Source: Blastopirellula marina DSM 3645 (lineage in GTDB: Bacteria > Planctomycetota > Planctomycetia > Pirellulales > Pirellulaceae). Taken from it: DNA of 64,000 nt. Below the pieces are notes generated by a model. That model did not search any database. It was not told the origin of the DNA and saw only the letters and a list, made by a program, of their open reading frames with translations. Below are positions 17,353 through 29,408 of the stretch, piece by piece. Positions within the stretch are counted from its first letter, which is position 1; each line of letters opens with the position of its first letter. The DNA lies in NCBI RefSeq assembly GCF_000153105.1, contig NZ_CH672376.1:74028-138027 (forward strand). The letters are read 5' to 3'. The translations under genes and the position numbers were made by a program.

Positions 17353-19173
17353 ATGCACGCTTCGTCACGTGTTCATTTTGCGTCCACTTTGGTATTGATC
17401 GCCCTATTCTTGGGGGCGATTTTGCTAGCGTGCGCCTGGACCGCGGCCGACGGTCCCCAGGTGACTCGGATCACGCGGCCGGTCGAGCTTCCGCAACAAG
17501 TCGCCGCCGATGGCTACGTCGGATCAAAGTCTTGTCTGGAATGTCACGCCGACCAGTGTCGCTCGTGGGGCGCGTCGCATCATCGCCGGATGACGCAACT
17601 CGCCGAACCCGACTCGGTACTAGCGCCGTTTGACGGTCGCACGATGACCCTCTACGACCAGTCGTATCGCGTGCAGCAACGTGACGGCCAGTACTGGGTC
17701 GAGATGCCGAATCTGTACGGCGACGCCGAGGCCGCCCCTCGGATTGAGCGTCCGATCGTAATGACGACCGGATCGCACAACGAACAGATCTATTGGTTTC
17801 CGAGCGACGATGGCTCGCTGCGGATGTTTCCCTGGGCGTACCAGATTCGCGCCGAGAAATGGATGCCGGTCGACGCGATCTTCATCACGCCTCCGCGTGA
17901 CTCGGTCGCACGAAGACCAACTTGGAATCATCGCTGCGTCCAGTGTCATACGACCCTTCCTCGTTCGCATCAGTTCAATCTGCAGCAGGGGGCCGAAGTG
18001 GCCGAACTGGCGATCTCGTGCGAAGCGTGTCATGGTCCCGGACAGGCGCATGTCGCGTCCGAGCGCTCGGGGCAAGGAAGAGGCGCGATCGTCAATCCGG
18101 CGAAATTGACGCATCAGCGTTCTTCCGAAGTCTGCGGGCAATGCCATAGCGTCCACTCGACGTTTGACGACGCCCAGGCGCATCGACTGGATGCAGAAGG
18201 CTGCAGTTATCGTCCCGGCGATGATCTGGCGAAAGCGAAAAAGCTGCTCGCGGAAGGCTCGGTCGATCAGTTTTGGTCGGACGGCATGGTCCGCGTGTCG
18301 GGTCGCGAGTACACCGGACTGCGAGCTTCCGCCTGTTATCAGCAAGGCGAGATCTCGTGCGTCACTTGCCACGAGATGCATCAGCCGGTCGATGATCCAC
18401 GACCAGCCGTCGAGTGGGCCAACGATCAACTGCGGCCTGAGGCGCTGACCAATCAAAGCTGTACGAACTGTCATGCGACAATCGCCGCCGATGTTCCGGC
18501 GCACACGCATCATGCGCTCGAATCGAGCGGCAGTCAGTGCGTCAATTGTCACATGCCGCACACGGCGTTTGGGTTGCTAAAGGCGTCGCGCAGTCATTGG
18601 ATCGACAGCCCCCGCGTCGAGCGGATGAGCCAATCGATCGACTGGAATTCGGCGCGACCGAATGCTTGTAACCTGTGTCACTTGGATCAAAGCCTTGGCT
18701 GGTCAGCGAACCATTTGCATGACTGGTTTGGCCAAGAGAAGCCCGATTTGCCCGCCGAAGAACAAGAAGTCGCCGCGGCGATCTTATGGCTGACCCGCGG
18801 CGACGCCGGGCAACGCGCCTTGTTAGCCTGGCATTGCGGTTGGTCAGCGGCGCAACAGACGAGCGGCACGGCTTGGATGGCGCCTTATCTGGCGCAGCTG
18901 TTGGATGATCCCTACGCGGCGGTCCGCTTTGTCGCCGGACAAACGAAAGATCGGCTGCCGGGCTTTGCCGACTTTCCGTATGACTCGCTAGCCGACGAGA
19001 CGGTTTTGCAAGAGCGAGCCGCCGCGATGTTGCAGCAGTGGAGCAAGACGCCGGCGCCGCCGAAGACGCGACGGGCCGAACTGCTGATCGACGCCGACGG
19101 CCAACTGGATCAAGATCGAATCGAGCTGTTGCGTTTGCTGCGTGATGAACGGCCGATCAATCTGGCGGAGTAG
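17353..19173 (+). CDS. Exported octahaem c-type cytochrome
   Basis: 606 residues from the ATG at 17353. A TTG at 17335, closer to an AAGGA sequence, is an alternative start. A membrane-anchor/signal segment (A-S-T-L-V-L-I-A-L-F-L-G) is followed by eight C-x2-C-H haem sites with the first Cys at residues 61, 195, 223, 261, 336, 370, 396 and 439. This predicts a periplasmic electron-transfer protein related to the cytochrome c554/multihaem families. A helical C-terminal region of about 160 residues follows the last haem. No partner dehydrogenase or oxidase is adjacent. Whether it is catalytic or only an electron carrier is unknown. Confidence 0.9.
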   Translation: MHASSRVHFASTLVLIALFLGAILLACAWTAADGPQVTRITRPVELPQQVAADGYVGSKSCLECHADQCRSWGASHHRRMTQLAEPDSVLAPFDGRTMTLYDQSYRVQQRDGQYWVEMPNLYGDAEAAPRIERPIVMTTGSHNEQIYWFPSDDGSLRMFPWAYQIRAEKWMPVDAIFITPPRDSVARRPTWNHRCVQCHTTLPRSHQFNLQQGAEVAELAISCEACHGPGQAHVASERSGQGRGAIVNPAKLTHQRSSEVCGQCHSVHSTFDDAQAHRLDAEGCSYRPGDDLAKAKKLLAEGSVDQFWSDGMVRVSGREYTGLRASACYQQGEISCVTCHEMHQPVDDPRPAVEWANDQLRPEALTNQSCTNCHATIAADVPAHTHHALESSGSQCVNCHMPHTAFGLLKASRSHWIDSPRVERMSQSIDWNSARPNACNLCHLDQSLGWSANHLHDWFGQEKPDLPAEEQEVAAAILWLTRGDAGQRALLAWHCGWSAAQQTSGTAWMAPYLAQLLDDPYAAVRFVAGQTKDRLPGFADFPYDSLADETVLQERAAAMLQQWSKTPAPPKTRRAELLIDADGQLDQDRIELLRLLRDERPINLAE

Positions 19174-19179
19174 CGGTGA

Positions 19180-19986
19180 TTACGCTTCATCAATCCAGGG
19201 AAGCTTGCCTGACTCCAGCATGCGGTGAGCGTCTTCGACTCCTTCGTAGTATTCGCGACGGGCAAGTTTGGAAGCGGCCGCTTCGTCCAGCACGACCACC
19301 ACTTCGCGGTGCAGTTGCAACGCGCTGGCGGTAACCTGGGCGGTGACCGGACCTTCAATCGTCGCGGCGATTGCATCCGCTTTGCTGTCGCCAAAGGCGA
19401 GCAACAGACAGCGGCGCGACTCGAGGATCGTGCCGACGCCCATCGTGATCGCCAATTTGGGGACCGCATTCTCGCTGCCAAAGAAGCGCGCGTTGTCGCG
19501 AACCGTTTCTGGCGCCAGCGTCTTCAAACGGGTTCGACTGCCGAGTGACGAGCCTGGTTCGTTGAACGCGATGTGCCCATCAGCGCCGATCCCCAGCACT
19601 TGCAGCTCGATGCCGCCGGCGTCGACGATCAATTGTTCGTAACGATCGCCATACTTCTCGAAGTCGAGGGCGCGGCCATCCGGCACATGCGTGTTGCGGA
19701 CGTCAATGTTGATCAGATCGAACAGGTTTTTCTGCATGAAATAGCGATAGCTTTGCTCATGCGAAGGGGGCAATCCGACATACTCGTCCAGGTTAAACGT
19801 CTTGACCCGCGAGAAGTCGAGCCCTTCCTCTTGGTGCATGCGGATCAATTCGCCATACATCTTGAGCGGCGTTCCCCCGGTTGCTAGCCCCAGCGTGCAG
19901 ACCGGCTTTTGGCGAACCAGACGTGCGATCATCTGGGCGGCGCGGCGGCTGGCTGCTTCGGGGGTCGGTTCGATAATGACGCGCAC
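19180..19986 (-). CDS. nagB: Glucosamine-6-phosphate deaminase
   Basis: Converts glucosamine-6-phosphate to fructose-6-phosphate and ammonia. The GTG at 19986 (M-R-V-I-I-E) gives 268 residues, matching E. coli NagB (266). Motifs include L-G-L-A-T-G-G-T-P (phosphate binding), F-N-L-D-E-Y (catalytic Asp region), and G-I-G-A-D-G-H-I-A-F-N-E-P-G-S (catalytic His region). The frame is open upstream of the GTG but carries no plausible N-terminus. No nagA or PTS gene is nearby. It converges on the cytochrome gene with a 6-bp gap. Confidence 0.95.
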   Translation of the reverse strand: MRVIIEPTPEAASRRAAQMIARLVRQKPVCTLGLATGGTPLKMYGELIRMHQEEGLDFSRVKTFNLDEYVGLPPSHEQSYRYFMQKNLFDLINIDVRNTHVPDGRALDFEKYGDRYEQLIVDAGGIELQVLGIGADGHIAFNEPGSSLGSRTRLKTLAPETVRDNARFFGSENAVPKLAITMGVGTILESRRCLLLAFGDSKADAIAATIEGPVTAQVTASALQLHREVVVVLDEAAASKLARREYYEGVEDAHRMLESGKLPWIDEA

Positions 19987-20214
19987 GGCGGATACTCCAA
20001 ACGTGTGGGGCGAACGAGTGCTTGCAAGCAATGCAAGCGGCGGATCGCGCACGAGGCCCTATTTGGGCCCCAATGCGAACTTTGATAATAAGCGCTGGAC
20101 CGGGTAAGCAAAAGAGTCTGCACAGACTCGACAAAATTCGGCGCAGAATTCATCTGGCGATCGATCCCCTTTGGCCGTTATACTCCCCCGCCCCAGTTGC
20201 GCACCGGCCAGAAC

Positions 20215-20221
20215 AAGGAGG
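20215..20221 (+). promoter_or_regulatory. Strong Shine-Dalgarno of parA
   Basis: AAGGAGG at 20215-20221 lies 8 bp before the ATG at 20230 and fixes that start rather than the upstream in-frame codon. Such a complete Shine-Dalgarno sequence is unusual in this window. A TATACT hexamer at 20179-20184 could be the -10 element. Confidence 0.75.
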
Positions 20222-20229
20222 TTTCGACC

Positions 20230-21057
20230 ATGCGATCCATCGCTGTACTCAATCAAAAGGGTGGAGTCGGTAAAACGACGACCGCCGTCAATCTTGCCGC
20301 TGGCCTGGCTCGCGCTGGAATGCGGGTCTGCGTCATCGATCTCGATCCCCAAGCACACGCATCGCTGCATCTCGGAATCGGCGTCGATAATGGACACGAT
20401 TCGATTTATGAAGTTTTGGTGGGGGACGCTTCGCTGGCGGATGTGCGTAAGCAAGTCGCCGAAAACCTGTGGGTTGTCCCGGCGCATCTCGACCTGGCCG
20501 CCGCCGAAATGGAACTCGCTGGCGAAGTTGGACGCGAGGTGATCCTATACGACAAGCTGGCCGCCGACGATCAAGAGTTTGACTATCTGATCATCGATTG
20601 CCCGCCTAGTCTGGGCGTGTTGACGCTCAACGCGTTGGCGGCGGTGACCGAAGTCTTTCTGCCGCTGCAGCCCCACTTTTTGGCGCTGCATGGTCTCAGC
20701 AAGCTGCTGCGGACCGTCGACATCGTCGCGCGCCGCATCAATAATCACCTGCGCTTGACCGGCGTGATCCTTTGCTTGTTTGAATCGAGCACGCGCCTGG
20801 CGGGAGAAGTCGCCGGCGACGTCGATCAATTTTTCACCAACGGAGCGGGCGCCAATACGGCTTGGGCCGACGCCAAAGTCTTCCGCACGCGCATTCGTCG
20901 CAATATTCGTTTGGCCGAAGCGCCCAGCTTTGGGCAATCGATCTTCGAGTACGACGGCTCGTCCAACGGCGCCGAAGATTACGCCAACTTGGCTCGCGAA
21001 GTCTTGGGAGTTCCATTGGCCAACTCCGAACAGCCGAAACTGGCTGGAGCGGCGTAG
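20230..21057 (+). CDS. ParA-family ATPase
   Basis: 275 residues. The deviant Walker A motif K-G-G-V-G-K-T-T (residues 10-17), the I-D-L-D-P-Q-A switch and the D-Y-L-I-I-D-C-P-P Walker B-like block identify a ParA/Soj/MinD-type ATPase. These use ATP-dependent dimerisation to position DNA or protein cargo. No parB, parS or CheY-type partner is adjacent, so it could be a chromosome-partitioning orphan or a positioning factor for another cargo. The start is supported by a strong Shine-Dalgarno sequence. Confidence 0.92.
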   Translation: MRSIAVLNQKGGVGKTTTAVNLAAGLARAGMRVCVIDLDPQAHASLHLGIGVDNGHDSIYEVLVGDASLADVRKQVAENLWVVPAHLDLAAAEMELAGEVGREVILYDKLAADDQEFDYLIIDCPPSLGVLTLNALAAVTEVFLPLQPHFLALHGLSKLLRTVDIVARRINNHLRLTGVILCLFESSTRLAGEVAGDVDQFFTNGAGANTAWADAKVFRTRIRRNIRLAEAPSFGQSIFEYDGSSNGAEDYANLAREVLGVPLANSEQPKLAGAA

Positions 21058-21151
21058 ACGGAGACGCCAGGCGCTAGGATCGCGTGACAGCGGCGGTGAC
21101 GGGGATTATCCTGCTAGGGCAGGCCTCCCCGTTTTCATACGAGCTTTCGTC

Positions 21152-21838
21152 ATGCCGAGAGTCTTAAATGCGTCACAAGTGACGTCGTTGATCAGCGATA
21201 TCGACAAGCACGTGCGCGCGAGCGGCTGCAACCATACGCATCAATTTGCGCAAGTCTGGGCGGCGCAGAATGGCATTGATTGGCGTGACATGCTCGATGC
21301 GCTGGAGCAAAACTGCATGTTTTGCGACTGCGAAATCGTGGCGAATCTAGAAACCGACCAACTTGAGTTTATCGAGTCGGCAGTTGCCGTCGAAGCCGCG
21401 AATCGCTGGTTGTCGCCGTCATTGAAAGCTGCAGATGATTCGATGATCACACGCTGGATCGTCGCCAAAGAAGGCTTGGGAAAGAACAATTACGCACAAG
21501 ACGGGGAATGGCTCATCCCGGCTCCGTGGGGTGCGACTCCGCGCAAACGAGTTCGCAAGACGGTCCATTTTTTTATCGGCGCGCAGTCCGGAATGCCGAC
21601 GGAAGTTGGATTTGTCGCTGAGATCGAACCGCAGTCGACCGCTCAAATAGTGGAGCGAATCGCCGCTAGTTCGGTAACGGAGTTGTCCCCTTTTGATACC
21701 CGCGTCGTGTGGTTCGTACAGCAAAAGATTGCGCGTTTGGCGGTGTCGTCGGCAGTGGGAACCGACCTGCGCGAGGTCGTCGGCGTTAGCGGCAAGCGCC
21801 GCGAGTTGAATATTTATCGCGTGATTGTGCGGGGCTAA
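21152..21838 (+). CDS. Hypothetical protein with Cys-rich CDCE motif
   Basis: 228 residues from the ATG at 21152. The N-terminal half has M-L-D-A-L-E-Q-N-C-M-F-C-D-C-E-I-V-A-N, weakly resembling DUF2695-type 'G-C-x-C-D-C-E' sequences; this may bind a metal. The C-terminal half has alternating charged and hydrophobic stretches without a known motif. An upstream frame joins it only by running through the parA gene in another frame, so it is separate. A TAGGAT hexamer at 21075-21080 lies about 70 bp upstream. Confidence 0.65.
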   Translation: MPRVLNASQVTSLISDIDKHVRASGCNHTHQFAQVWAAQNGIDWRDMLDALEQNCMFCDCEIVANLETDQLEFIESAVAVEAANRWLSPSLKAADDSMITRWIVAKEGLGKNNYAQDGEWLIPAPWGATPRKRVRKTVHFFIGAQSGMPTEVGFVAEIEPQSTAQIVERIAASSVTELSPFDTRVVWFVQQKIARLAVSSAVGTDLREVVGVSGKRRELNIYRVIVRG

Positions 21839-21847
21839 AGCGACAAA

Positions 21848-22519
21848 GTGCGTCCTTTTTTGAAATGGTTGTTTTTGATCGGCGTCGTCCTGCTGGCGCC
21901 GATCATCCCGCTTTTGTTTTGGGAAACCGAGGTCGAAGCGGTGGTCGCCGGCTGGACCGAACATCCGCCCAGCGCGCCGCTGACAGCGTTGATCGTCTTC
22001 GCGCTATTAGCGACCGATATCTTTCTGCCGGTGCCGTCGAGCGTGGTTAGTACGCTCGCTGGATCGCAGTTGGGTACGATGCTGGCCACGCTGGTTTGTT
22101 GGGCCGGGATGACGGCCGGCGCGGTGATCGCGTTTGGGTTGTCGCGACGCTATGGCGATGCGATCGTACGTCGCTATACGCAAGCGTCCGACGTAGTCGC
22201 AATGCAAACGGTCGCCGATCGAATCGGCCCCTGGGGAATCGCGCTGACGCGAGCGCTGCCGATCTTGGCCGAAGCGATGGTGCTGCTGCTAGGAGCGAGC
22301 CGATTGGAGTGGCGGCGATTTTTGCCGCCGATGTTGCTCGCCAACCTGGGGATCGCGCTGGCTTACGCCGCTTTCGGAGAACTCGCGGCGCAGCACGAAT
22401 GGATCTTAGTCGCCGCCGGCGTCAGCGCGGCCGCGCCGCTGTTGCTCACCTGGTTCTTGCGGCGACATCTGCAGCGCGTTACGAGCGAACCGTCTGACGA
22501 CCGATCGAGTAGTACGTAA
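21848..22519 (+). CDS. VTT-domain (DedA/SNARE-associated) membrane protein
   Basis: 223 residues beginning at GTG 21848, 9 bp after the previous stop. Five or so hydrophobic segments surround a loop with [13 protein letters not shown], matching the VTT/DedA signature (re-entrant loop with F/L-P-x-P and G). The later G[12 protein letters not shown] segment and R-A-L-P-I-L-A-E fit the family. DedA proteins are thought to act as lipid scramblases or transporters. Its end overlaps the convergent ugd gene by 41 bp. Confidence 0.8.
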   Translation: MRPFLKWLFLIGVVLLAPIIPLLFWETEVEAVVAGWTEHPPSAPLTALIVFALLATDIFLPVPSSVVSTLAGSQLGTMLATLVCWAGMTAGAVIAFGLSRRYGDAIVRRYTQASDVVAMQTVADRIGPWGIALTRALPILAEAMVLLLGASRLEWRRFLPPMLLANLGIALAYAAFGELAAQHEWILVAAGVSAAAPLLLTWFLRRHLQRVTSEPSDDRSSST

Positions 22520-23792
22520 AGCCCAGCTCTTGCATCAAGCCGCGATCGTACAGATTGCGGCCGTCGAAGATGACAGGCGCGTTGAGCCGCCGCTTTACAT
22601 CGTTCATGTCCGGCTGACGGAACTCGGCCCACTCAGTATTGATCGCTAGAGCATCGGCGCCATCGAGCGTTTCAAGCGGCTGATCGCAATAGGTCAGCTT
22701 GTCGCCGTAGATCGCGCGAACGTTGTCAGCCGCTTCGGGATCATGAACTCGCAGCTTGGCGCCTGCGGCCAATAAATTGTCGATCAGCACTAGGGCGGGA
22801 GCTTCGCGGATATCGTCGGTTCGCGGCTTGAACGCTAGACCCCAGATCGCGAAGGTCTTGCCGGCGAACTGGCCCTCATAGAATTCCGTCATCTTATCGA
22901 GCAGCGTCCGCTTTTGCGCCTCGTTGATCACGTCGACCGCTTTCAACATGACGGGATCGATGCCGGCTCGCTCGAACATCGCTTCGAGGGCGCGGACATC
23001 TTTCGGAAAGCAACTGCCGCCGTAGCCGACGCCGGGAAAGAGAAACGCGAAGCCGATCCGGCTGTCGTGACCGATGCCGCGGCGGACGTCGTTGATGTCG
23101 CCTCCCAGTTTTTCGGTCAGGTTGGCCATCGTGTTGATGAAGCTGATCTTGGTCGCCAGCATCGCGTTGGCGACGTACTTGGTTAGCTCGGCGCTCTCGG
23201 GCGACATGACCAAAAAGGGTTTTTCCGTCCGCAAAAACGGAGCGTAGAGCAGCCGCAGCTTTTCGCCCACTTGGGGATCGCGAACGCCGACCACGACGCG
23301 ATCGGGTTTCATGAAGTCATCGATCGCGGCGCCTTCTTTGAGGAACTCCGGATTGCTGGCGACATGGCAGTCGCGTCCCGTTTTCTCGCGCAGGCGAGCA
23401 AAGGTCTCGGCGTTCGTCCCGACCGGCACGGTGCTTTTGATCACGACCGCGGCGTCCGGTTTCAGGTGCGGAGCCAGACCGTCGACCACTGCCCACAGGG
23501 CCGAAAGATCGGCGGCGCCATCGTCTCCTTGCGGCGTCCCGACGCCTAGATAGACTAGCTCGGCGTCTTTGACCGCCGCGGCCAGATCGGTCGTAAACTT
23601 GAGACGACCAGCCTCAGAATTTCGGACGACCAGTTCTTCCAGGCCCGGCTCATAGATGGGGATTTTGCCGGCGTTGAGATCGGCGATTTTCGCCGCATTG
23701 ATATCAACGCAGGTGACCCGATTGCCGCTGTCGGCAAAACAGGTTCCCGTCACTAGACCGACATAGCCGGTCCCTACCATGGCGATTTTCAT
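22479..23792 (-). CDS. ugd: UDP-glucose 6-dehydrogenase
   Basis: Oxidises UDP-glucose to UDP-glucuronate with two NAD. The 437 residues match the family. Landmarks are the N-terminal Rossmann motif ([10 protein letters not shown]), D-I-N (NAD ribose Asp), [15 protein letters not shown], and the catalytic Cys261 in [10 protein letters not shown]. It follows gyrA-gmd-rmd on the same strand with a 120-bp gap. Together the four genes point to polysaccharide or cell-surface sugar synthesis. The family is also called RkpK or TuaD in other species. Confidence 0.95.
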   Translation of the reverse strand: MKIAMVGTGYVGLVTGTCFADSGNRVTCVDINAAKIADLNAGKIPIYEPGLEELVVRNSEAGRLKFTTDLAAAVKDAELVYLGVGTPQGDDGAADLSALWAVVDGLAPHLKPDAAVVIKSTVPVGTNAETFARLREKTGRDCHVASNPEFLKEGAAIDDFMKPDRVVVGVRDPQVGEKLRLLYAPFLRTEKPFLVMSPESAELTKYVANAMLATKISFINTMANLTEKLGGDINDVRRGIGHDSRIGFAFLFPGVGYGGSCFPKDVRALEAMFERAGIDPVMLKAVDVINEAQKRTLLDKMTEFYEGQFAGKTFAIWGLAFKPRTDDIREAPALVLIDNLLAAGAKLRVHDPEAADNVRAIYGDKLTYCDQPLETLDGADALAINTEWAEFRQPDMNDVKRRLNAPVIFDGRNLYDRGLMQELGFTYYSIGRQTVRS

Positions 23793-23912
23793 GACGTGCC
23801 AAACCGTACAAACGTGGGATGGAAGATGCGAATGAAAGAGCCATGATACCGCAGAGAGAATTGCGCGGTAACCTTGGCTAGGCGTTGAACGCCGCCGAGA
23901 GGGTATCGGACG

Positions 23913-25798
<1,886 letters not shown>

Positions 25799-28639
25799 TT
25801 ATTCGTCACCCGTCTCCGGCGAATCTTCTTCAGCGGTCGAATTGCTGTCGACGTCGGTCACTTCCGGCGGAGCCGGTTCGACGACGGGCGCTCCGCCATC
25901 GGCGGGCGGAGTGGAGGGCTCTTCGCTCGATTCCAGCTCGTCATCGACACTGTCGTCTTTCGGCACGCGGACGACTGCGGCGAGCGAATCGTCTTTGTCG
26001 AGCGACATGATCCGAACCCCTTGCGTGTTGCGACCGACGATGCTGATTTCGGCGGCCGAGACCCGTTGGATCTTGCCGCGGGCGGTCATCATCAGCACTT
26101 CGTCTTCATCATCCACGCGGACGATCGAGACCACGCGGCCGTTGCGGGCCGTCGTTTTGATATCGCGTAAACCTTTGCCGCCGCGACGCTGCGTGCGATA
26201 CTTGGCGCCGGACGAGAGTTCGTCATCGTCACCTGACGCTTCGTCTTCGACCACGGGTTCTTCTTCCGCAGCAGAATCGTCTTCATTGGCCGATTCGTCG
26301 CTCGGCGGCGCGTTGTCGGCGCGAGTTTGATTCGGGCCAAAGTAGGTCCGTTTGCCGTGACCATGCTCGCAGACGGTCAACAACTGGGCGTCAGGATCCG
26401 CGACGACCATGCCGACCAGCTCGTCATCGGCGTCCAACTTGATTCCCTTCACGCCGCTGGAATTACGCCCCATCGGTCGAGCGTCGCTTTCGCAGAAGCG
26501 AATCGCCATGCCTTTGGAGGTCGAAAGGACCAGCTCGTCGCCGGGCTGCGTCACGACGACATCGACCAGCTCGTCATCTTCGCGCAGTTTGATCGCGATG
26601 ATGCCCTTTTTCATCGGACGGCTGTACGCTTCCAGCTTCGTCTTTTTGACCAGCCCTTTGCGGGTCGCCATCACTAGGTAGTGATCTTCGACGTCGAAGT
26701 CTCGCACCGCACGACAATCGGCGATCCGTTCCCCTTCTTCCAGCTGCAGCAAGTTGACGATCGCGCGGCCGCGGCTTTCGCGCGATAGTTGCGGCAGATC
26801 GTACACCTTTTGCCAGTAGACTTTTCCCTTCGTCGTGAAGAAGAGCAAGTAGGCGTGCGTGCTGGCGACAAACAGATGTTGAATCGGATCGGCGTCTTCG
26901 CTCTTGGCGCCTTTGATTCCTTTGCCGCCGCGACGCTGCGCCTTGTAGGTAGTGGCCGGCGTGCGCTTGATATAGCCGCTGTGACTGATCGAGACGACCA
27001 TCGTCTCTTCTTCGATCAGGTCTTCCAGGTCGATGTAACCCAGTTCTTCCAGCGAGATCTCGGTCCGCCGCTTGTCGCCGAATTTCGCTTCGATCTCCAG
27101 CATCTGATCGCGGATGATTTCGCGGATGTTGCGTTCGTCGGACAAAATCCGGAGATACTCGCGAATCTCGGCCAACAGCTGAGCATGTTCGCCCGAGAGA
27201 CGCTCTTGCTCGAGATTGACCAACTGACCCAGCGTCATCCGCAAGATCGCGTCGGCCTGGACGCCGGTCAACGTGTAGACGTCGGCGACTCCCCGTTCCT
27301 GCTGGAACAGCTCGAACCCTTCTTCGCCCAGGGCGCGAGCCAGCATCGAGGCCGGCGATTCGATCCCCATCAAGCGCGTTTTCGCTTCGGCTTGCGTGCT
27401 GGAAGAACGAATGATGCGGATGATCTCGTCGATGTCGGCCAGCGCCAGCAGCAAACCTTCGACGGTATGCTTGCGCTGCCGCGCCCGCGAGAGCAGAAAT
27501 TGCGTCCGGCGGCGGATCACGATCACGCGATGGCGAATGAACTCGTCGATCAAGTCGCGAATCGTCAGCGTCCGCGGCTTGCCGTCGACCAGCGCCAGCA
27601 TGATGATCGAGAACGTGTCTTGAATCGGCGTGAACTGAAACAGCTGATTCAGCACGATATCCGGATCGGCGTCACGCTTCAGCTCAAGCACCAAGCGAAC
27701 CGGTTCTTTCAGATCGCTTTCGTTCCGCACTCCGCTAATGCCGACGATGCGTCCTTCGTTGGCGGCTGCGGCGATGCGCTCTTCCACGCGGTCGCGCGTT
27801 TGCTGATACGGAATGTCATGAATGACGATCCGGTTGCGCCCTTTTACATTGTCGATCGTCGTGTGCGAGCGGACCAGAATCGTGCTGCGGCCGGTCAGAT
27901 AGCCGCGACGCACGCCGGAGCGGCCGCAGATGATGCCGCCGGTCGGAAAGTCGGGACCAGGAATGATCTGCAGCAGTTCTTCGATCGGAACGGTCGGTTC
28001 TTCAATCACTTTGACGACCGCCCGACAGACCTCGCCCAGATTGTGGGGAGGAATCGACGTCGCCATCCCGACCGCGATTCCTTGCGATCCGTTGACCAGC
28101 AAGTTGGGATACTTGCTCGGCAACACGGTCGGTTCGGTGTTCCGTTCGTCGTAGGTCGGGATATAGTCGACCGTATCGAGCCGCAGATCCTCAAGCAGCA
28201 TCTGCGCGTAAGGGGACATGCGGGCTTCGGTATACCGCATCGCAGCCGGAGGCAAACCGGCGATCGAACCAAAGTTCCCCTGTTTGTCCACCAACAGGTA
28301 GCGAGTGTTCCACTCTTGGGCCATCCGGACGAGCGTGGGATAAATCACGCTTTCGCCGTGCGGGTGATAGTTACCGCTGGTATCGCCAGAGATCTTGGCG
28401 CATTTCACCCGGCCGGAGCCCGGCGTCAGGTTTAAGTCATTCATAGCGACCAAGATACGGCGCTGCGAAGGCTTCAACCCGTCACGTACATCGGGCAGCG
28501 CACGGCTGACGATGACGCTCATCGCGTAGGTCAGATAACTTTCCTTCAACTCATCTTCGATCGACATCTCGATGAAGGTGGTGAGGTCGGTTGGTCTTCC
28601 TTCTTCCGGGTTCTCTGGCGTGGTTCCGTCAGTAGACAA
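25799..28639 (-). CDS. gyrA: DNA gyrase subunit A with two GyrA boxes and acidic insert
   Basis: 946 residues (E. coli has 875), starting at TTG 28639. The next ATG at 28567 would remove the 24 N-terminal residues. The topoisomerase core shows H-P-H-G-E-S (QRDR) and the catalytic Tyr136 in M-R-Y-T-E-A-R-M. The C-terminal DNA-wrapping pinwheel has the GyrA box Q-R-R-G-G-K-G at residues 568-574. An identical second copy at 817-823 follows an Asp/Glu/Ser-rich insert of about 45 residues. A second acidic tail ends the protein. Together with GyrB it introduces negative supercoils. It is followed without a gap by gmd. Confidence 0.96.
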   Translation of the reverse strand: MSTDGTTPENPEEGRPTDLTTFIEMSIEDELKESYLTYAMSVIVSRALPDVRDGLKPSQRRILVAMNDLNLTPGSGRVKCAKISGDTSGNYHPHGESVIYPTLVRMAQEWNTRYLLVDKQGNFGSIAGLPPAAMRYTEARMSPYAQMLLEDLRLDTVDYIPTYDERNTEPTVLPSKYPNLLVNGSQGIAVGMATSIPPHNLGEVCRAVVKVIEEPTVPIEELLQIIPGPDFPTGGIICGRSGVRRGYLTGRSTILVRSHTTIDNVKGRNRIVIHDIPYQQTRDRVEERIAAAANEGRIVGISGVRNESDLKEPVRLVLELKRDADPDIVLNQLFQFTPIQDTFSIIMLALVDGKPRTLTIRDLIDEFIRHRVIVIRRRTQFLLSRARQRKHTVEGLLLALADIDEIIRIIRSSSTQAEAKTRLMGIESPASMLARALGEEGFELFQQERGVADVYTLTGVQADAILRMTLGQLVNLEQERLSGEHAQLLAEIREYLRILSDERNIREIIRDQMLEIEAKFGDKRRTEISLEELGYIDLEDLIEEETMVVSISHSGYIKRTPATTYKAQRRGGKGIKGAKSEDADPIQHLFVASTHAYLLFFTTKGKVYWQKVYDLPQLSRESRGRAIVNLLQLEEGERIADCRAVRDFDVEDHYLVMATRKGLVKKTKLEAYSRPMKKGIIAIKLREDDELVDVVVTQPGDELVLSTSKGMAIRFCESDARPMGRNSSGVKGIKLDADDELVGMVVADPDAQLLTVCEHGHGKRTYFGPNQTRADNAPPSDESANEDDSAAEEEPVVEDEASGDDDELSSGAKYRTQRRGGKGLRDIKTTARNGRVVSIVRVDDEDEVLMMTARGKIQRVSAAEISIVGRNTQGVRIMSLDKDDSLAAVVRVPKDDSVDDELESSEEPSTPPADGGAPVVEPAPPEVTDVDSNSTAEEDSPETGDE

Positions 28640-28823
28640 GCGACGATCCTTTCCGTGGAAACTTCAGAGCGGCGCCAAAGCAAGAAGCACTTTGGCAGGC
28701 GGCGCGAAGTACGGCGGCCGAATTAGGCCGCCAAGATGGAATTTCTGTGCCTGGATTTTATCAGAATTTCATACGGTCAACTAGCAGGGTACGCGGGTTT
28801 TGCTCTGTCGCAACCTACTATGA

Positions 28824-28829
28824 TACAAT
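28824..28829 (+). promoter_or_regulatory. Likely sigma70-type promoter
   Basis: TACAAT at 28824-28829, with an overlapping TATGAT at 28819-28824, lies 54 bp before the start of the membrane protein at 28884. TTGCTC at 28800-28805 with an 18-bp spacer may serve as -35 (three of six consensus bases). Confidence 0.4.
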
Positions 28830-28883
28830 GGTTTGCGACGCGACTTTTTCGCGCGACAGACGGGCCTCGATTCTGTGGAATTT

Positions 28884-29408
28884 ATGACCTCTTTTGAGCG
28901 CGCCAGCGGGGATCGAATTGAACGCCGGCCGCCCCCCGAATTGGCCTTCTGGGCCTGCCTAGCGATTGTGGCCGCGATGGGGGTAATCGGTCTGATCATC
29001 GGGATCGCCGTCAGCGAATTTTGGGGGGAACTCTCTGACCCCGATTCGTGGGTCGATACCGTGCTGGCGATCCTGGTATTGTCGGCGCCGGCGGCGATGC
29101 TCTATCTGAGCGTTTTCTGCCGTTTTCGCCTGGCGGCCGCGGCGATGACTGTTTGTCTGTGCATTGTCAGTATCGGCGCCTTTTTCGGCATGTTAGCGGC
29201 CACCTTCTATTCCGAGACGGCGACGGTGATTTTGCTGGTCGTGTTTGGGGTGGCGCTGCGAGTGGGGCATCTTAACTCGTGTTGGTACAGCGTGTTAAAA
29301 CAAGAGGATATCGCGCCGCAGTTGCAGTTTCGTCGCTTGGACCTGGCGCTCACGGTCGTCTCGGTGGTGATCATGACAACGGTAGCGGCATGGACATGGA
29401 CGAGATAG
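28884..29408 (+). CDS. Four-TM membrane protein, first of a tandem pair
   Basis: 174 residues from the ATG at 28884. A polar N-terminus ending R-P-P-P-E-L-A-F-W leads into about four hydrophobic segments. The second carries a conserved-looking V-F-C-R-F motif after L-Y. It overlaps the next gene by 19 bp. The two share the (P/R)-E-L-(A/V)-F-W start and the L-Y-x-S-V-F-C-R motif, so they look like tandem paralogs. Function unknown. Confidence 0.6.
   Translation: MTSFERASGDRIERRPPPELAFWACLAIVAAMGVIGLIIGIAVSEFWGELSDPDSWVDTVLAILVLSAPAAMLYLSVFCRFRLAAAAMTVCLCIVSIGAFFGMLAATFYSETATVILLVVFGVALRVGHLNSCWYSVLKQEDIAPQLQFRRLDLALTVVSVVIMTTVAAWTWTR

Noticed and set aside
17353-19173. Hydroxylamine oxidoreductase
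   Set aside because: It has eight haems, but no haem P460 cross-link Tyr region could be recognised and the neighbourhood lacks nitrification genes.
26789-28435. Long plus-strand frame opposite gyrA
   Set aside because: It is antisense to a clear gyrA, has the composition expected of a codon-biased shadow frame and shows no recognisable motif.
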